Assembly (NCBI RefSeq): GCF_000332415.1
Contig: NZ_AOHC02000026.1
Coordinates: forward strand, 62,001-126,000
Source of the DNA: Leptospira weilii serovar Ranarum str. ICFT
GTDB lineage: Bacteria; Spirochaetota; Leptospiria; Leptospirales; Leptospiraceae
Reading direction: 5' to 3'
DNA length: 64,000 bases
Part shown: one piece after another, positions 44,588-55,246 of the stretch
Numbering within the stretch: position 1 is the first letter of the stretch
Layout of the letters: each line of letters begins with the position of its first letter
Made by a program: the position numbers and the translations under genes
Notes under the pieces: generated by a model
What the model saw: only the letters and a program-made list of their open reading frames with translations
Database searches by the model: none
What the model was told of the DNA's origin: nothing

Positions 44588-46008
44588 CTATTCCCCACAC
44601 ACGTGGGGTTGAACCGTTCTCAGACGATTGAGTATCAGAGTTGACCTCCTATTCCCCACACACGTGGGGTTGAACCGACCAAATGCAGAAACGAAAAGTA
44701 AACTTAGAACTATTCCCCACACACGTGGGGTTGAACCGTGGTTTTCGCCTTGCATTATAACCCAACGATTCTATTCCCCACACACGTGGGGTTGAACCGA
44801 TCCGGCTTGCTTCGGACCGAATGAGGATGTTCTATTCCCCACACACGTGGGGTTGAACCGTATTATAGGACCTTTTCGATTCATTTTAGGAACTATTCCC
44901 CACACACGTGGGGTTGAACCGAACGCTGATTCTTCCAAACAGTCGAATAAAAACTATTCCCCACACACGTGGGGTTGAACCGATTTGCCGTTGTCGCACT
45001 CGCTGTCAGAAAGCCTATTCCCCACACACGTGGGGTTGAACCGGTTTTGAATGGCGTGGACATTTTCACGGGCGCCTATTCCCCACACACGTGGGGTTGA
45101 ACCGAGTGGGGGGAATATGATCATACTCCTAAAAGACTATTCCCCACACACGTGGGGTTGAACCGGACAATAACCGTGCGTATCGGATTGGTCACAACTA
45201 TTCCCCACACACGTGGGGTTGAACCGAAAATCCTTCCGCGCTGTAGCTCACCTCGTTCTATTCCCCACACACGTGGGGTTGAACCGTCCAAATGATCCGA
45301 AACCAAGTTTCGGAAGTTCTATTCCCCACACACGTGGGGTTGAACCGCCAATGGCGCCGCAGTGCTCACGATGCTGCGACTATTCCCCACACACGTGGGG
45401 TTGAACCGTGATTTGAATCCGCTCCGAACTGCGGGTCTGACTATTCCCCACACACGTGGGGTTGAACCGGATCCTATGCGAGTAACACCTTCTCCGAGAT
45501 CCTATTCCCCACACACGTGGGGTTGAACCGTGCCAATTTTTACCCCCGTTCGATAGTTAATACTATTCCCCACACACGTGGGGTTGAACCGGCAGATTGC
45601 GTATTTTTGACCAAACCTTTCTGCTATTCCCCACACACGTGGGGTTGAACCGCAGTGGGGAATTTTCCAACCAGACCCATTCTGCTATTCCCCACACACG
45701 TGGGGTTGAACCAAATCAAACCGCGGCGCGCTTCACAGATTATTCCTATTCCCCACACACGTGGGGTTGAACCGATCGAAGAAGACTGTTCTTGTTTTGT
45801 TTCCTCCTATTCCCCACACACGTGGGGTTGAACCGGGAAAAAAGCCGATTCTGATTATTCCAACAACTATTCCCCACCCACGTGGGGTTGAACCGACGAT
45901 CTGCGTAGAGGTCACTTGGATAACCGGCTATTCCCCACACGTGGGGTTGAACCGACTATGGGGATGTCCAGATCGGAAGTCGAAAACTATTCCCCACACA
46001 CGTGGGGT

Positions 46009-46079
46009 CGGATGGAAAACAGGATAGATTTTGATTTAAAAACCTAACCGCTAATTCCTAATTGCTAATCCCTAAAACG
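46009..46079 (+). repeat. Array insert 1 (71 bases)
   Basis: The insert begins CGGATGGAAAACAGGATAG, continues ATTTTGATTTAAAAACC, then the heptads TAACCGC TAATTCC TAATTGC TAATCCC, and ends TAAAACG. It splits a repeat after CACACGTGGGGT, and those 12 bases recur at 46080-46091. The repeat starts on either side are 144 apart, that is 61 + 71 + 12. Confidence 0.85.
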
Positions 46080-46156
46080 CACACGTGGGGTTGAACCGAC
46101 AGAATGACAAAATTTTGCCGGTTTTTCCTACTATTCCCCACACACGTGGGGTTGAA

Positions 46157-46192
<36 letters not shown>

Positions 46193-46706
46193 TATTCCCC
46201 ACACACGTGGGGTTGAACCGAAACATGCTTCCGAATGGATTGCAATCTATCACTATTCCCCACACACGTGGGGTTGAACCGTGAACCTGCACTATTCGCG
46301 GTATCAGACATTTCTATTCCCCACACACGTGGGGTTGAACCGTTTTGTTACGATAAAATAAATCGTTCCGTTAGCTATTCCCCACACACGTGGGGTTGAA
46401 CCGAACCTTGCAAGCTCTTGCATCAGCAATCCAGACTATTCCCCACACACGTGGGGTTGAACCGATGAATTTCTGGGAGTAGGTGGTGAGGAAATCCTAT
46501 TCCCCACACACGTGGGGTTGAACCGAGATTTGTCAGTCCGGGAGGCCGGACTGGTTACTATTCCCCACACACGTGGGGTTGAACCGTTCGTTTAAGGTAT
46601 TGTCGAAAGTCTTCGGGTCTATTCCCCACACACGTGGGGTTGAACCGTTTTTACCGTGCGCGCCCGCCGTATGTCCGCCTATTCCCCACACACGTGGGGT
46701 TGAACC

Positions 46707-46738
<32 letters not shown>

Positions 46739-47545
46739 ACTATTCCCCACACACGTGGGGTTGAACCGCATCGTAGGCTCTTTCACGTTCACTAAGATTT
46801 CTATTCCCCACACACGTGGGGTTGAACCGGCGAAGAAGTCCTCTACGGGGAAGTAGTTTTACTATTCCCCACACACGTGGGGTTGAACCGGTCGGGGAAG
46901 GCGGCCCGCGCTATTCCCCACACACGTGGGGTTGAACCGGACGGTGATCCTACGAAAGTTCGCGAACATTCCTATTCCCCACACACGTGGGGTTGAACCG
47001 AGTGGAAAAAGCTCGATTCTCAGATTAAAAAACTATTCCCCACACACGTGGGGTTGAACCATAATGAACCGAAGCGCCGCCTACGTTCTTGCCCTATTCC
47101 CCACACACGTGGGGTTGAACCGCGAAGGCCGCGAAAGATTCCGGCGCAATCTCCGCTATTCCCCACACACGTGGGGTTGAACCGAGCCGAAGAAATTTAT
47201 CACGAAATCGCGGGAACTATTCCCCACACACGTGGGGTTGAACCGCTCTTGAATCGAATTATAACGAATCTTATCTCCTATTTTCCCCACACACGTGGGG
47301 TTGAACCGACGGACTTTTACACATCTCTCCACTTGATCCTCTATTCCCCACACACGTGGGGTTGAACCGAAAATCCTTCCGCGCTGTAGCTCACCTCGTT
47401 CTATTCCCCACACACGTGGGGTTGAACCGTCTGAAACAAATACAAGAAAACACCGTAATAGCTATTCCCCACACACGTGGGGGTTGAACCGTATTAAATT
47501 GGCTTAAACCACAAATTCAGGAACTATTCCCCACACACGTAGGGT

Positions 47546-47681
47546 CAGATGGAAAATAGGATAGATTTTGATTTAAAAACCTAACCCCTAACCCCTTGAA
47601 ACCGTGGGGTCGGATGGAAAACAGGATAGATTTTGATTTAAAAACCTAACCGCTAATTCCTAATTGCTAATCCCTAAAACG
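47546..47681 (+). repeat. Array inserts 2 and 3, in tandem
   Basis: Two units follow a repeat remnant with GTAGGGT. The first (CAGATGGAAAATAGG ...) is shortened, with only the heptads CTAACCC CTAACCC. The second (CGGATGG ... at 47611) has the usual length and rejoins the array at TACACGTGGGGTTGAACCG. Confidence 0.8.
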
Positions 47682-48484
47682 TACACGTGGGGTTGAACCG
47701 TAGTTGGCGCGAATCGGGAGAAGAATATCTGCTATTCCCCACACACGTGGGGTTGAACCGCAATTGATGTTGCCTCCCAGGGTTACAAAAATCTATTCCC
47801 CACACACGTGGGGTTGAACCGACTGGTAAACCCGTTTTTAGTATGCCGACATTCTATTCCCCACACACGTGGGGTTGAACCGCGATAACACAATTCGTGC
47901 AAAAAGGCGAGCTTCTATTCCCCACACACGTGGGGTTGAACCGAATGCTGCCCTTGCGGCTGTGTAAGAAGATTGCTATTCCCCACACACGTGGGGTTGA
48001 ACCGCTCGCGCGGATTCCTATTTCTATATCCATGCTCTATTCCCCACACACGTGGGGTTGAACCGAACACGTTCTTGGATTTGTCGAGCACTTCTTGCTA
48101 TTCCCCACACACGTGGGGTTGAACCGTATTGCCCGAACAATCGCTCGATCCGCGGATTCTATTCCCCACACACGTGGGGTTGAACCGTAGAAGGGAAAGC
48201 TACTCGTGCGATCATAGGCTATTCCCCACACACGTGGGGTTGAACCGCTAAGGTTAGTTTATGTTTGCCTTCGAAGCCCCTATTCCCCACACACGTGGGG
48301 TTGAACCGTTTGATCTCCGCATTCGCCGCATCCAGCGCACCTATTCCCCACACACGTGGGGTTGAACCGTCTTGTGTTTTTGGTGTTACAGATCCAGTCG
48401 ACTATTCCCCACACACGTGGGGTTGAACCGTCTTAAATTGGCTTAAACCACAAATTCAGGAACTATTCCCCACACACGTAGGGT

Positions 48485-49046
48485 CAGATGGAAAATAGGA
48501 TAGATTTTGATTTAAAAACCTAACCCCTAGTTCCTAACCCCTAATCCCTTGAAACACACACGTAGGGTCGGATGGAAAACAGGATAGATTTTGATTTAAA
48601 AACCTAACCGCTAATTTCTAATCCCTAACCCCTTGAAACCGTGGGGTCGGATGGAAAACAGGATGGATTTTGATTTAAAAACCTAACCCCTAATTCCTAA
48701 TCCCTAACCCCTTGAAACACACACGTAGGGTCGGATGGAAAACAGGATAGATTTTGATTTAAAAACCTAACCCCTAATTCCTAATCCCTAACCCCTTGAA
48801 ACCGTGGGGTCGGATGGAAAACAGGATAGATTTTGATTTAAAAACCTAACCCCTAATTCCTAATCCCTAACCCCTTGAAACCGTGGGGTCAGATGGAAAA
48901 TAGGATAGATTTTGATTTAAAAACCTAACCCCCTAGTTCCTAATCCCTAACCCCTTGAAACACACACGTAGGGTCAGATGGAAAATAGGATAGATTTTGA
49001 TTTAAAAACCTAACTGCTAATTCCTAATTGCTAATCCCTTGAAACA
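48485..49046 (+). repeat. Array inserts 4-10, tandem block of seven units
   Basis: GATGGAAAA recurs at 48487, 48571, 48650, 48734, 48813, 48892 and 48977, spaced 79 or 84-85 bases. The short form joins units by CTTGAAACCGTGGGGT, the long form by TTGAAACACACACGTAGGGT. The joints are pieces of the CRISPR repeat, so each unit seems to have entered the repeat piece left by another. No spacer remains in the block. Confidence 0.85.
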
Positions 49047-49485
49047 CACACGTGGGGTTGAACCGAATAAAACGGAAGCCGAATCCGAGTCGGCAAGCTA
49101 TTCCCCACACACGTGGGGTTGAACCGAGAAAGTTTCGTTTTCTTATCAGTAGTTTGATCTATTCCCCACACACGTGGGGTTGAACCGAGCGTGACGCGCC
49201 TTTGTGTGTTCCATGCGTACTATTCCCCACACACGTGGGGTTGAACCGGCGAGTATTTGTAAGGAAAAATTTAGTGAGTGCTATTCCCCACACACGTGGG
49301 GTTGAACCGTCAAGCTCCTGATGGAAATCAAGGCGATCGGTCTATTCCCCACACACGTGGGGTTGAACCGGATTACTTCAGCGAGTTCGGGTGTAATATC
49401 TTCTATTCCCCACACACGTGGGGTTGAACCGTGATTAATGGTTATATCCCTCTGCACCGCGTCCTATTCCCCACACACGTGGGGT

Positions 49486-49557
49486 CAGATGGAAAATAGG
49501 ATAGATTTTGATTTAAAAACCTAACCACTAATTCCTAATTGCTAACCCCTTGAAACG
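49486..49557 (+). repeat. Array insert 11 (72 bases)
   Basis: A CAGATGGAAAATAGG-type unit with heptads TAACCAC TAATTCC TAATTGC TAACCCC. It sits at the same point of the repeat, followed by CACACGTGGGGTTGAACCG. Flanking repeat starts are 145 bases apart. Confidence 0.82.
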
Positions 49558-49752
49558 CACACGTGGGGTTGAACCGAAATGTTCACCTGATAGACGCATG
49601 GTCTCGGGCTATTCCCCACACACGTGGGGTTGAACCGAAATCCAACTTCGTTTGTGGCTTGCTGTTCTACTATTCCCCACACACGTGGGGTTGAACCGCC
49701 CCAGAGGTTATAAAAATGGACACTCCAAAACTATTCCCCACACACGTGGGGT

Positions 49753-49823
49753 CGGATGGAAAACAGGATAGATTTTGATTTAAAAACCTAACCGCTAATT
49801 CCTAATTGCTAATCCCTAAAACA
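49753..49823 (+). repeat. Array insert 12 (71 bases)
   Basis: A CGGATGGAAAACAGG-type unit at the same repeat position. Flanking repeat starts at 49731 and 49875 are 144 bases apart. Confidence 0.82.
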
Positions 49824-49896
49824 CACACGTGGGGTTGAACCGCGACAAGTGCGTTATGCTCCTATCTCGTGAAACTATTCCCCACACACGTAGGGT

Positions 49897-49968
49897 CGGA
49901 TGGAAAACAGGATGGATTTTGATTTAAAAACCTAACCCCTAGTTCCTAATCCCTAACCCCTTGAAACA
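49897..49968 (+). repeat. Array insert 13 (72 bases)
   Basis: A unit with GATGGATTTTG in place of GATAGATTTTG, entered into a GTAGGGT repeat. Only one spacer separates it from insert 12. Confidence 0.82.
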
Positions 49969-50041
49969 CACACGTGGGGTTGAACCGAGCCGACGTTTAG
50001 AGACGCACAACTCGAACGTCTATTCCCCACACACGTGGGGT

Positions 50042-50112
50042 CGGATGGAAAACAGGATAGATTTTGATTTAAAAACCTAACCGCTAATTCCTAATTGCTA
50101 ATCCCTAAAACG
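50042..50112 (+). repeat. Array insert 14 (71 bases)
   Basis: It lies within a 165-base segment (49967-50131) that recurs at 50438-50602 with the same spacer. Position and duplication are as in insert 1. Confidence 0.82.
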
Positions 50113-50368
50113 CACACGTGGGGTTGAACCGATGGCCGAGGAATTAATCAAACCAGAGGGATCCTATTCCCCACACACGTGGGGTTGAACCGCCGTGTCC
50201 GTTCTAATCCGCGACGCAGCGAACCTATTCCCCACACACGTGGGGTTGAACCGTGAGCGAAAAAAAGATATATTTTTAAAGCGTCCTATTCCCCACACAC
50301 GTGGGGTCAGATGGAAAACCTCTCACGAAAAAAATCGAGGTTCGTTCTATTCCCCACACACGTAGGGT

Positions 50369-50439
50369 CAGATGGAAAATAGGATGGATTTTGATTTAAA
50401 AACCTAACCCCTAATTCCTAATTGCTAATCCCTAAAACA
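50369..50439 (+). repeat. Array insert 16 (71 bases)
   Basis: A CAGATGGAAAATAGGATGG-type unit in a GTAGGGT repeat at 50347. It follows the odd repeat at 50286, whose handle already reads TCAGATGG but which has a normal 32-base spacer (counted as occurrence 15 of GATGGAAAA, not an insert). Confidence 0.8.
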
Positions 50440-50512
50440 CACACGTGGGGTTGAACCGAGCCGACGTTTAGAGACGCACAACTCGAACGTCTATTCCCCA
50501 CACACGTGGGGT

Positions 50513-50583
50513 CGGATGGAAAACAGGATAGATTTTGATTTAAAAACCTAACCGCTAATTCCTAATTGCTAATCCCTAAAACG
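50513..50583 (+). repeat. Array insert 17 (71 bases)
   Basis: A second copy of the segment containing insert 14, with the same preceding spacer but a different following spacer. Confidence 0.82.
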
Positions 50584-50718
50584 CACACGTGGGGTTGAAC
50601 CGAGATTAGAAAAGTTGCAAATCCAAACTATGCACTATTCCCCACACACGTGGGGTTGAACCGTTGTTCTATAGGAGAGAACAAACTAAACGTTCCCTAT
50701 TCCCCACACACGTGGGGT

Positions 50719-50968
50719 CGGATGGAAAACAGGATAGATTTTGATTTAAAAACCTAACCCCTAATTCCTAATCCCTAACCCCTTGAAACACACACGTGGG
50801 TCGGATGGAAAACAGGATAGATTTTGATTTAAAAACCTAACCCCCTAGTTCCTAATCCCTAACCCCTTGAAACAGTAGGGTCGGATGGAAAACAGGATAG
50901 ATTTTGATTTAAAAACCTAATCCCTAATCCCTAACTCCTAGCCACTTGAAACCCCTAACCCCTTGAAA
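50719..50968 (+). repeat. Terminal block of three units (trailer end of the array)
   Basis: After the last repeat start (50697), three units follow with no return to a TTGAACCG repeat: GATGGAAAA at 50721, 50804 and 50884. The joints are CACACACGTGGGT and CAGTAGGGT. The last unit runs into a degenerate tail of heptads (TAATCCC TAATCCC TAACTCC TAGCCAC). This is either the original source of the inserts or the point where they piled up. Confidence 0.8.
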
Positions 50969-51133
50969 CGCGAATTCATTTTTTGAATTTTATTCGTCTA
51001 TTGAATGGATAAGAGTTCTTTGGAACTCGCACTTCCATTCGTTTTAACAAAAAAGCTAAAACGAAATCAATCGGATATAAACGCTGGTTTGCGGTCGTAG
51101 AATCGAATCGTAAAAGAAAAATAGGCAGAAATC

Positions 51134-52978
51134 ATGAGTTCAAAAAAACCGTTCTTTCTGGGAATGAACTTTAATTTTCTAAAAATAGAAACTCGTATCT
51201 TTCTACCTTTTCTTTTGGGCTGCATCTTACTGATCCTTCTCCTCGGAATTTTACTCTTCTACTATCAAAAAAAGAATACGGATACGACCGCGATACGAAA
51301 CGTAAAAACCGTCGCCGAACAGATGTTGGCGCTTCGGATTTATTATTCGGATAACATCGTAAACAAAGCGTTACAGGAAGGAACGGAAGTCACTTACAAA
51401 TACAAAACCGTACCGAAAAGCATTCCTCTCCCGGCGACGATCGTGAAAGAATTCGGAGAACACCTAACGCATCAATTTGCGGGAATCCGAGTCGAGTTAT
51501 ACAGCGACTATCCGTTTCCCACTCGAGGCAAAAAAGGAGGTCTCGACGATTTTCAAAAAGAAGCCCTGATCCGTTTGCAAAAGGACCCGGAAATTCCCTA
51601 CTACACGTTTCAAACGATCGATTCGATTCCTTACGTTCGATACGCGCTTGCGGATCGAATGCAAACCTCTTGTATTCAATGTCACAACACACATCCCGAA
51701 TCTCCGAAAAAGGATTGGAAGGTCGGAGACGTCAGGGGAATTCTCGAAATCGGTATGCCGGTCAAAAAAACCGAAAGCGGCGCAGACATGATCTTATTTT
51801 CCACAGTAGCGATTCTGATCGGACTCGGAACGATTTTCATCGTCAATCATACGAGAAACAAAGAAAACGAAACCATGATCCTGGAACTCAATGCAAACTT
51901 GGAACAAAAAGTGAAGACTAGAACGGCGGAACTTGCAAAATCAAACGAGGATCTCGTAAACGCGGTGGATAGTCTCGAAAAATTAATGCGAAATCTCCGG
52001 GATACTCAAAATCAGCTTGTGTTTTCCGAAAAATTAGCCGCCTTAGGTCAGTTAGCTGCCGGAGTCAGCCACGAGTTGAACACTCCTCTCGGTGCGATTT
52101 CTTCGTCCTCAAGAACCGTATCGGAAGTAGTAAATCACGAATTGAAAAACGTTCCTTCCTTACTTTCGAGTTTAAGCCCGGAAGATTCGGAACGTTTCAC
52201 TACGATCTTGGAAGAAAGTTTGAAACACATATCCGAATCTTCAATTCTTTCCAATCGAGGAATTTGGCGGGAGTTGGCGGCCGATCTGGAAAAGTCCGGA
52301 ATTAAAAATCCGAACCTGATCTCTCGTACGGTAACGGATCTGGGTATACACAAATTAGGAGATGATTTGATTCCTTTATTACAATCGGAAAAAATCGCCG
52401 AAATTCTCACGGCGGTAACTTCCTTTATCACCATCGTTCGAGTAAACAACGTAATTGGAATCGCGACGGATAAGGCTTCCAGAGTCGTAAGCGCTCTTAA
52501 GAGTTATCTGCGTCCGGAAACGGAAACCACGGACGGAGAACTTTCCGCCGTCGACATTCGGACCGAAATCGAAAACATCCTCATACTGTACCATCATAAA
52601 TTGCACTACGGAATCGAGGTCGTAAAAAATTACGGAACCGACAAACGATGTTTAGGCGAAGCGGACAAATTGAATCAAGTATGGATCAATCTTCTCAACA
52701 ACGCCCTTCAATCCATGAACTACAAGGGAAAAATAGAAATTACGACGGAAGAACGGGACTCTTGGATCGTGGTTTCCTGGACGGACTCGGGAGCGGGAAT
52801 TCCGGAAGCGATTCAAGACAAAATTTTCGATCCTTTTTTTACGACCAAAAAACACGGAGAAGGTATGGGGCTCGGACTTGACATTTGTAAAAAAATCATC
52901 GAAAATTTCGGCGGCAAAATCGAGTTCCAATCCGCACCCGGTCGAACAAAATTCAGCGTATGGCTTAGAGCCGCATAA
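51134..52978 (+). CDS. Sensor histidine kinase with haem-c-type Tll0287-like (DUF3365) sensor
   Basis: The 614-residue protein has a membrane helix at about residues 16-42 (IFLPFLLGCILLILLLGILL), an external sensor with the c-type haem motif SCIQCHN near residues 179-185, and a second helix (ILFSTVAILIGLGTIFIV) near 220. A coiled coil follows, then the His-box AAGVSHELNTPLGA near 312 and the ATPase boxes NLLNNALQSM, DSGAGIPEAIQDKIFDPFF and GMGLGLDICKKII. The sensor class binds haem and is thought to read redox or gas signals. A separate receiver gene follows directly and is its likely partner. Composition returns to the chromosomal norm. Confidence 0.92.
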   Translation: MSSKKPFFLGMNFNFLKIETRIFLPFLLGCILLILLLGILLFYYQKKNTDTTAIRNVKTVAEQMLALRIYYSDNIVNKALQEGTEVTYKYKTVPKSIPLPATIVKEFGEHLTHQFAGIRVELYSDYPFPTRGKKGGLDDFQKEALIRLQKDPEIPYYTFQTIDSIPYVRYALADRMQTSCIQCHNTHPESPKKDWKVGDVRGILEIGMPVKKTESGADMILFSTVAILIGLGTIFIVNHTRNKENETMILELNANLEQKVKTRTAELAKSNEDLVNAVDSLEKLMRNLRDTQNQLVFSEKLAALGQLAAGVSHELNTPLGAISSSSRTVSEVVNHELKNVPSLLSSLSPEDSERFTTILEESLKHISESSILSNRGIWRELAADLEKSGIKNPNLISRTVTDLGIHKLGDDLIPLLQSEKIAEILTAVTSFITIVRVNNVIGIATDKASRVVSALKSYLRPETETTDGELSAVDIRTEIENILILYHHKLHYGIEVVKNYGTDKRCLGEADKLNQVWINLLNNALQSMNYKGKIEITTEERDSWIVVSWTDSGAGIPEAIQDKIFDPFFTTKKHGEGMGLGLDICKKIIENFGGKIEFQSAPGRTKFSVWLRAA

Positions 52979-52981
52979 CAC

Positions 52982-53416
52982 GTGTTAGGGGAAGATACGG
53001 AATTGGATTTAACAAACGAACCGAACGTGATCCTCTGTGTGGACGACGAACCGATCATTTTGATTTCATTGGTGCAGGAATTGAAAAATAAACTCGGTCA
53101 CGAGTTTATTTTCGAAACGGCCCAGGACGCGATCGAAGGTTTGGAAGTGATAGACGAGTTGTTTTCAAACGGAACGAAAGTGGTCTTAATCGTTTCGGAC
53201 TGGCTGATGCCGATTACGAACGGAGACGAGTTCTTAATCAAGGTGCATAAAAAATATCCCGGAATCCCTTCCATCCTCGTTACGGGGCATATCGAAGAGG
53301 GAATTTTCGATAAGGTTCAAAAAGAAGCGGGGACGTTCGCCGTCCTCCACAAACCTTGGAACTCGGAGGAATTATTAAAAGTCGTCCGTAAACTCTGTTA
53401 CCATTCGACCGATTGA
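52982..53416 (+). CDS. Response regulator receiver protein
   Basis: The GTG at 52982, three bases after the kinase stop, gives 144 residues with one receiver domain: VILCVDDEPIILISL (acidic pair), VLIVSDWLMP with the phospho-accepting Asp near residue 73, SILVTGHIE (Thr switch) and LHKPWN with the conserved Lys. There is no output domain, so it must act by protein contact, perhaps as part of a phosphorelay. The linked histidine kinase is the likely phosphodonor. Confidence 0.92.
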   Translation: MLGEDTELDLTNEPNVILCVDDEPIILISLVQELKNKLGHEFIFETAQDAIEGLEVIDELFSNGTKVVLIVSDWLMPITNGDEFLIKVHKKYPGIPSILVTGHIEEGIFDKVQKEAGTFAVLHKPWNSEELLKVVRKLCYHSTD

Positions 53417-53946
53417 GTGGCGGTTTCATCACTTAACGTTCTTGGGTACAAAAAATACCGCGGAATTATTTTCCACCGAACGAGTTCTTATGGGATATAA
53501 CAACGATTACTCGAGCCACATTTTCAAAAAGAAAACAATCGTATTTTAGAATATTCTCGGATTCTCCATCTACGAACCTCCGATTTTGAAAACGAAAGAT
53601 CTTAAAAAAATATAAAAACGATCCGTTTCGTTTTTTTGATTTGATTTTTATCGTCCAACTTCTTACTTAAAATTATCTTCTTAAATCGAATCAAAAAACG
53701 GTATTCGGAGTTTCTTATAAACTCCAAATTTCGGGCGAATCGTTCTTTCCATCTTCGCAAAAGCCGAACTCCGCTGCGGAAAACCGAATATCCGAATATA
53801 TTTTTTTCAGTGGACGTTTTGTCTAAAGAAGTAAAAGTAAATTCGTAATGAAATTATAATTCCGTTATAAGAAGGATAAAAACCACAAAAAGAAAAATAC
53901 ACGTTATTCGCGCTTGATTGCAAACGAGCCGTAAGATCAAAAAAGT
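53417..53946. other. Intergenic region, nothing clear
   Basis: This stretch of about 530 AT-rich bases lies between the receiver gene and the FabF-like gene. I found no open frame with a ribosome site, no tRNA and no repeat shared with the window. Promoters for the following gene must lie here. Confidence 0.4.
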
Positions 53947-55236
53947 ATGGATAAACCTAAAACCAATCACAATTCGAGAGTCGTAATAACCGGAATCGGA
54001 GTCATTCTTCCGAACACGTATTCGGTGGATACGTTTTGGAAAAATCTTTCCGAAGGGAACTCGCAGATAAATACGATCACTCGGTTTCAAACCGACGACA
54101 TGCCCGTAAAAGTCGCGGCGGAGATGAACGACTTTGAATGGAAAAAGTTCCTACCCGATTTGGACGAAAAATACGCAAAACATTACAATCTCGAAACGTT
54201 CGCGATTATGGCCGCGATGGAAGAAGCGAGGAAAGACGCAAAATTGGAAAAGGATTCCGTGGATCCTTCCAAGGTCGGCTTTATCGATTCCTCTTCGAGG
54301 TCTTCTCTCGCATGGTGGGAACACGCTTGGGAAATCTATCACGAAGAAAAAAATCTAAACGTCTTCGATCGTTATTCCGTTCTCACTTCGATGTCTTCCA
54401 ATCCGACCAACCTTACCGCAATCTACGCGAACATACAAGGATTTGTGACTACGATCACCGCGGCCTGCGTCGGCGGTCATCACGCGATCAGTCTTTGTTA
54501 TCAAGCGATTCGTAAAGGAAGAGCGGAAGTCATGTATGCGGGAGGTCACGAGTTTCCTCTCATCAAACCTCTGATGATGATGTATTCCGATCCCGCGAGT
54601 TCGGTTATGTCCTCCGAAAAGGACAATCCGAAATCGGCGATCAAACCATACGATAGAAATCGGGACGGATTTATATTAGGAGAAGGAGCCGCCGTTCTCT
54701 GTTTGGAAAGAATGGATCACGCGATCGCAAGAGGCGCGAAAATTTACGCGGAAGTTTTGGGAACCTTCAGTTACAACGAAGCGGATCACGCGATGAGAAT
54801 GGATCTTTCCGGTAAAAAGGCCGCGACCGGTTTAAACCGACTTATGAAAATCAGCGGCCTCAAACTCGGAGATATCGATTATTTCTGCGGACACGGAACC
54901 GCGACGGTTAACAACGATATGGCGGAAAGTCGCGCTCTTAAAATTTTATACAACGGACTTGCTCGGAATAAATGGGCGCCCCTCGGTTCCATCAAACCGA
55001 TCTTCGGCCATACGTTCGGAGCGGCGGGAATCATCAATGTCGCCGCAACGGCTTTGATGCTCGAAAAACAAATCATCTGTCCCACGATCAATCTCAAGGA
55101 CGTGGACCCGGAATGCGATCACGATCATATTACGGAAGGTGCAAGAAAGGTTCGACTTCGAAACGCGATTTCGATGGCCTTTGCGATCGGAAGTCAGTCT
55201 TCCTTCGTAAGCCTAACCGCGCCGGATCTTCTATAA
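53947..55236 (+). CDS. Beta-ketoacyl-ACP synthase, FabF-like
   Basis: The enzyme condenses malonyl-ACP with an acyl chain. The 429-residue protein has the KAS I/II triad: Cys near residue 174 in TITAACVGGHHAISL, His in FCGHGTATVNNDMAES near 315 and His in KPIFGHTFGAAGIIN near 354. VVITGIGVILPNTYSVDTFW is the normal start. Family members carry GTGTxxND; GTATVNND here is slightly unusual. It is not next to fabD, fabG or acpP, and the following gene is a SiaB-like signalling protein ten bases away, so it may serve a special lipid rather than bulk fatty acids. Confidence 0.9.
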   Translation: MDKPKTNHNSRVVITGIGVILPNTYSVDTFWKNLSEGNSQINTITRFQTDDMPVKVAAEMNDFEWKKFLPDLDEKYAKHYNLETFAIMAAMEEARKDAKLEKDSVDPSKVGFIDSSSRSSLAWWEHAWEIYHEEKNLNVFDRYSVLTSMSSNPTNLTAIYANIQGFVTTITAACVGGHHAISLCYQAIRKGRAEVMYAGGHEFPLIKPLMMMYSDPASSVMSSEKDNPKSAIKPYDRNRDGFILGEGAAVLCLERMDHAIARGAKIYAEVLGTFSYNEADHAMRMDLSGKKAATGLNRLMKISGLKLGDIDYFCGHGTATVNNDMAESRALKILYNGLARNKWAPLGSIKPIFGHTFGAAGIINVAATALMLEKQIICPTINLKDVDPECDHDHITEGARKVRLRNAISMAFAIGSQSSFVSLTAPDLL

Positions 55237-55246
55237 GGAAAACAAA

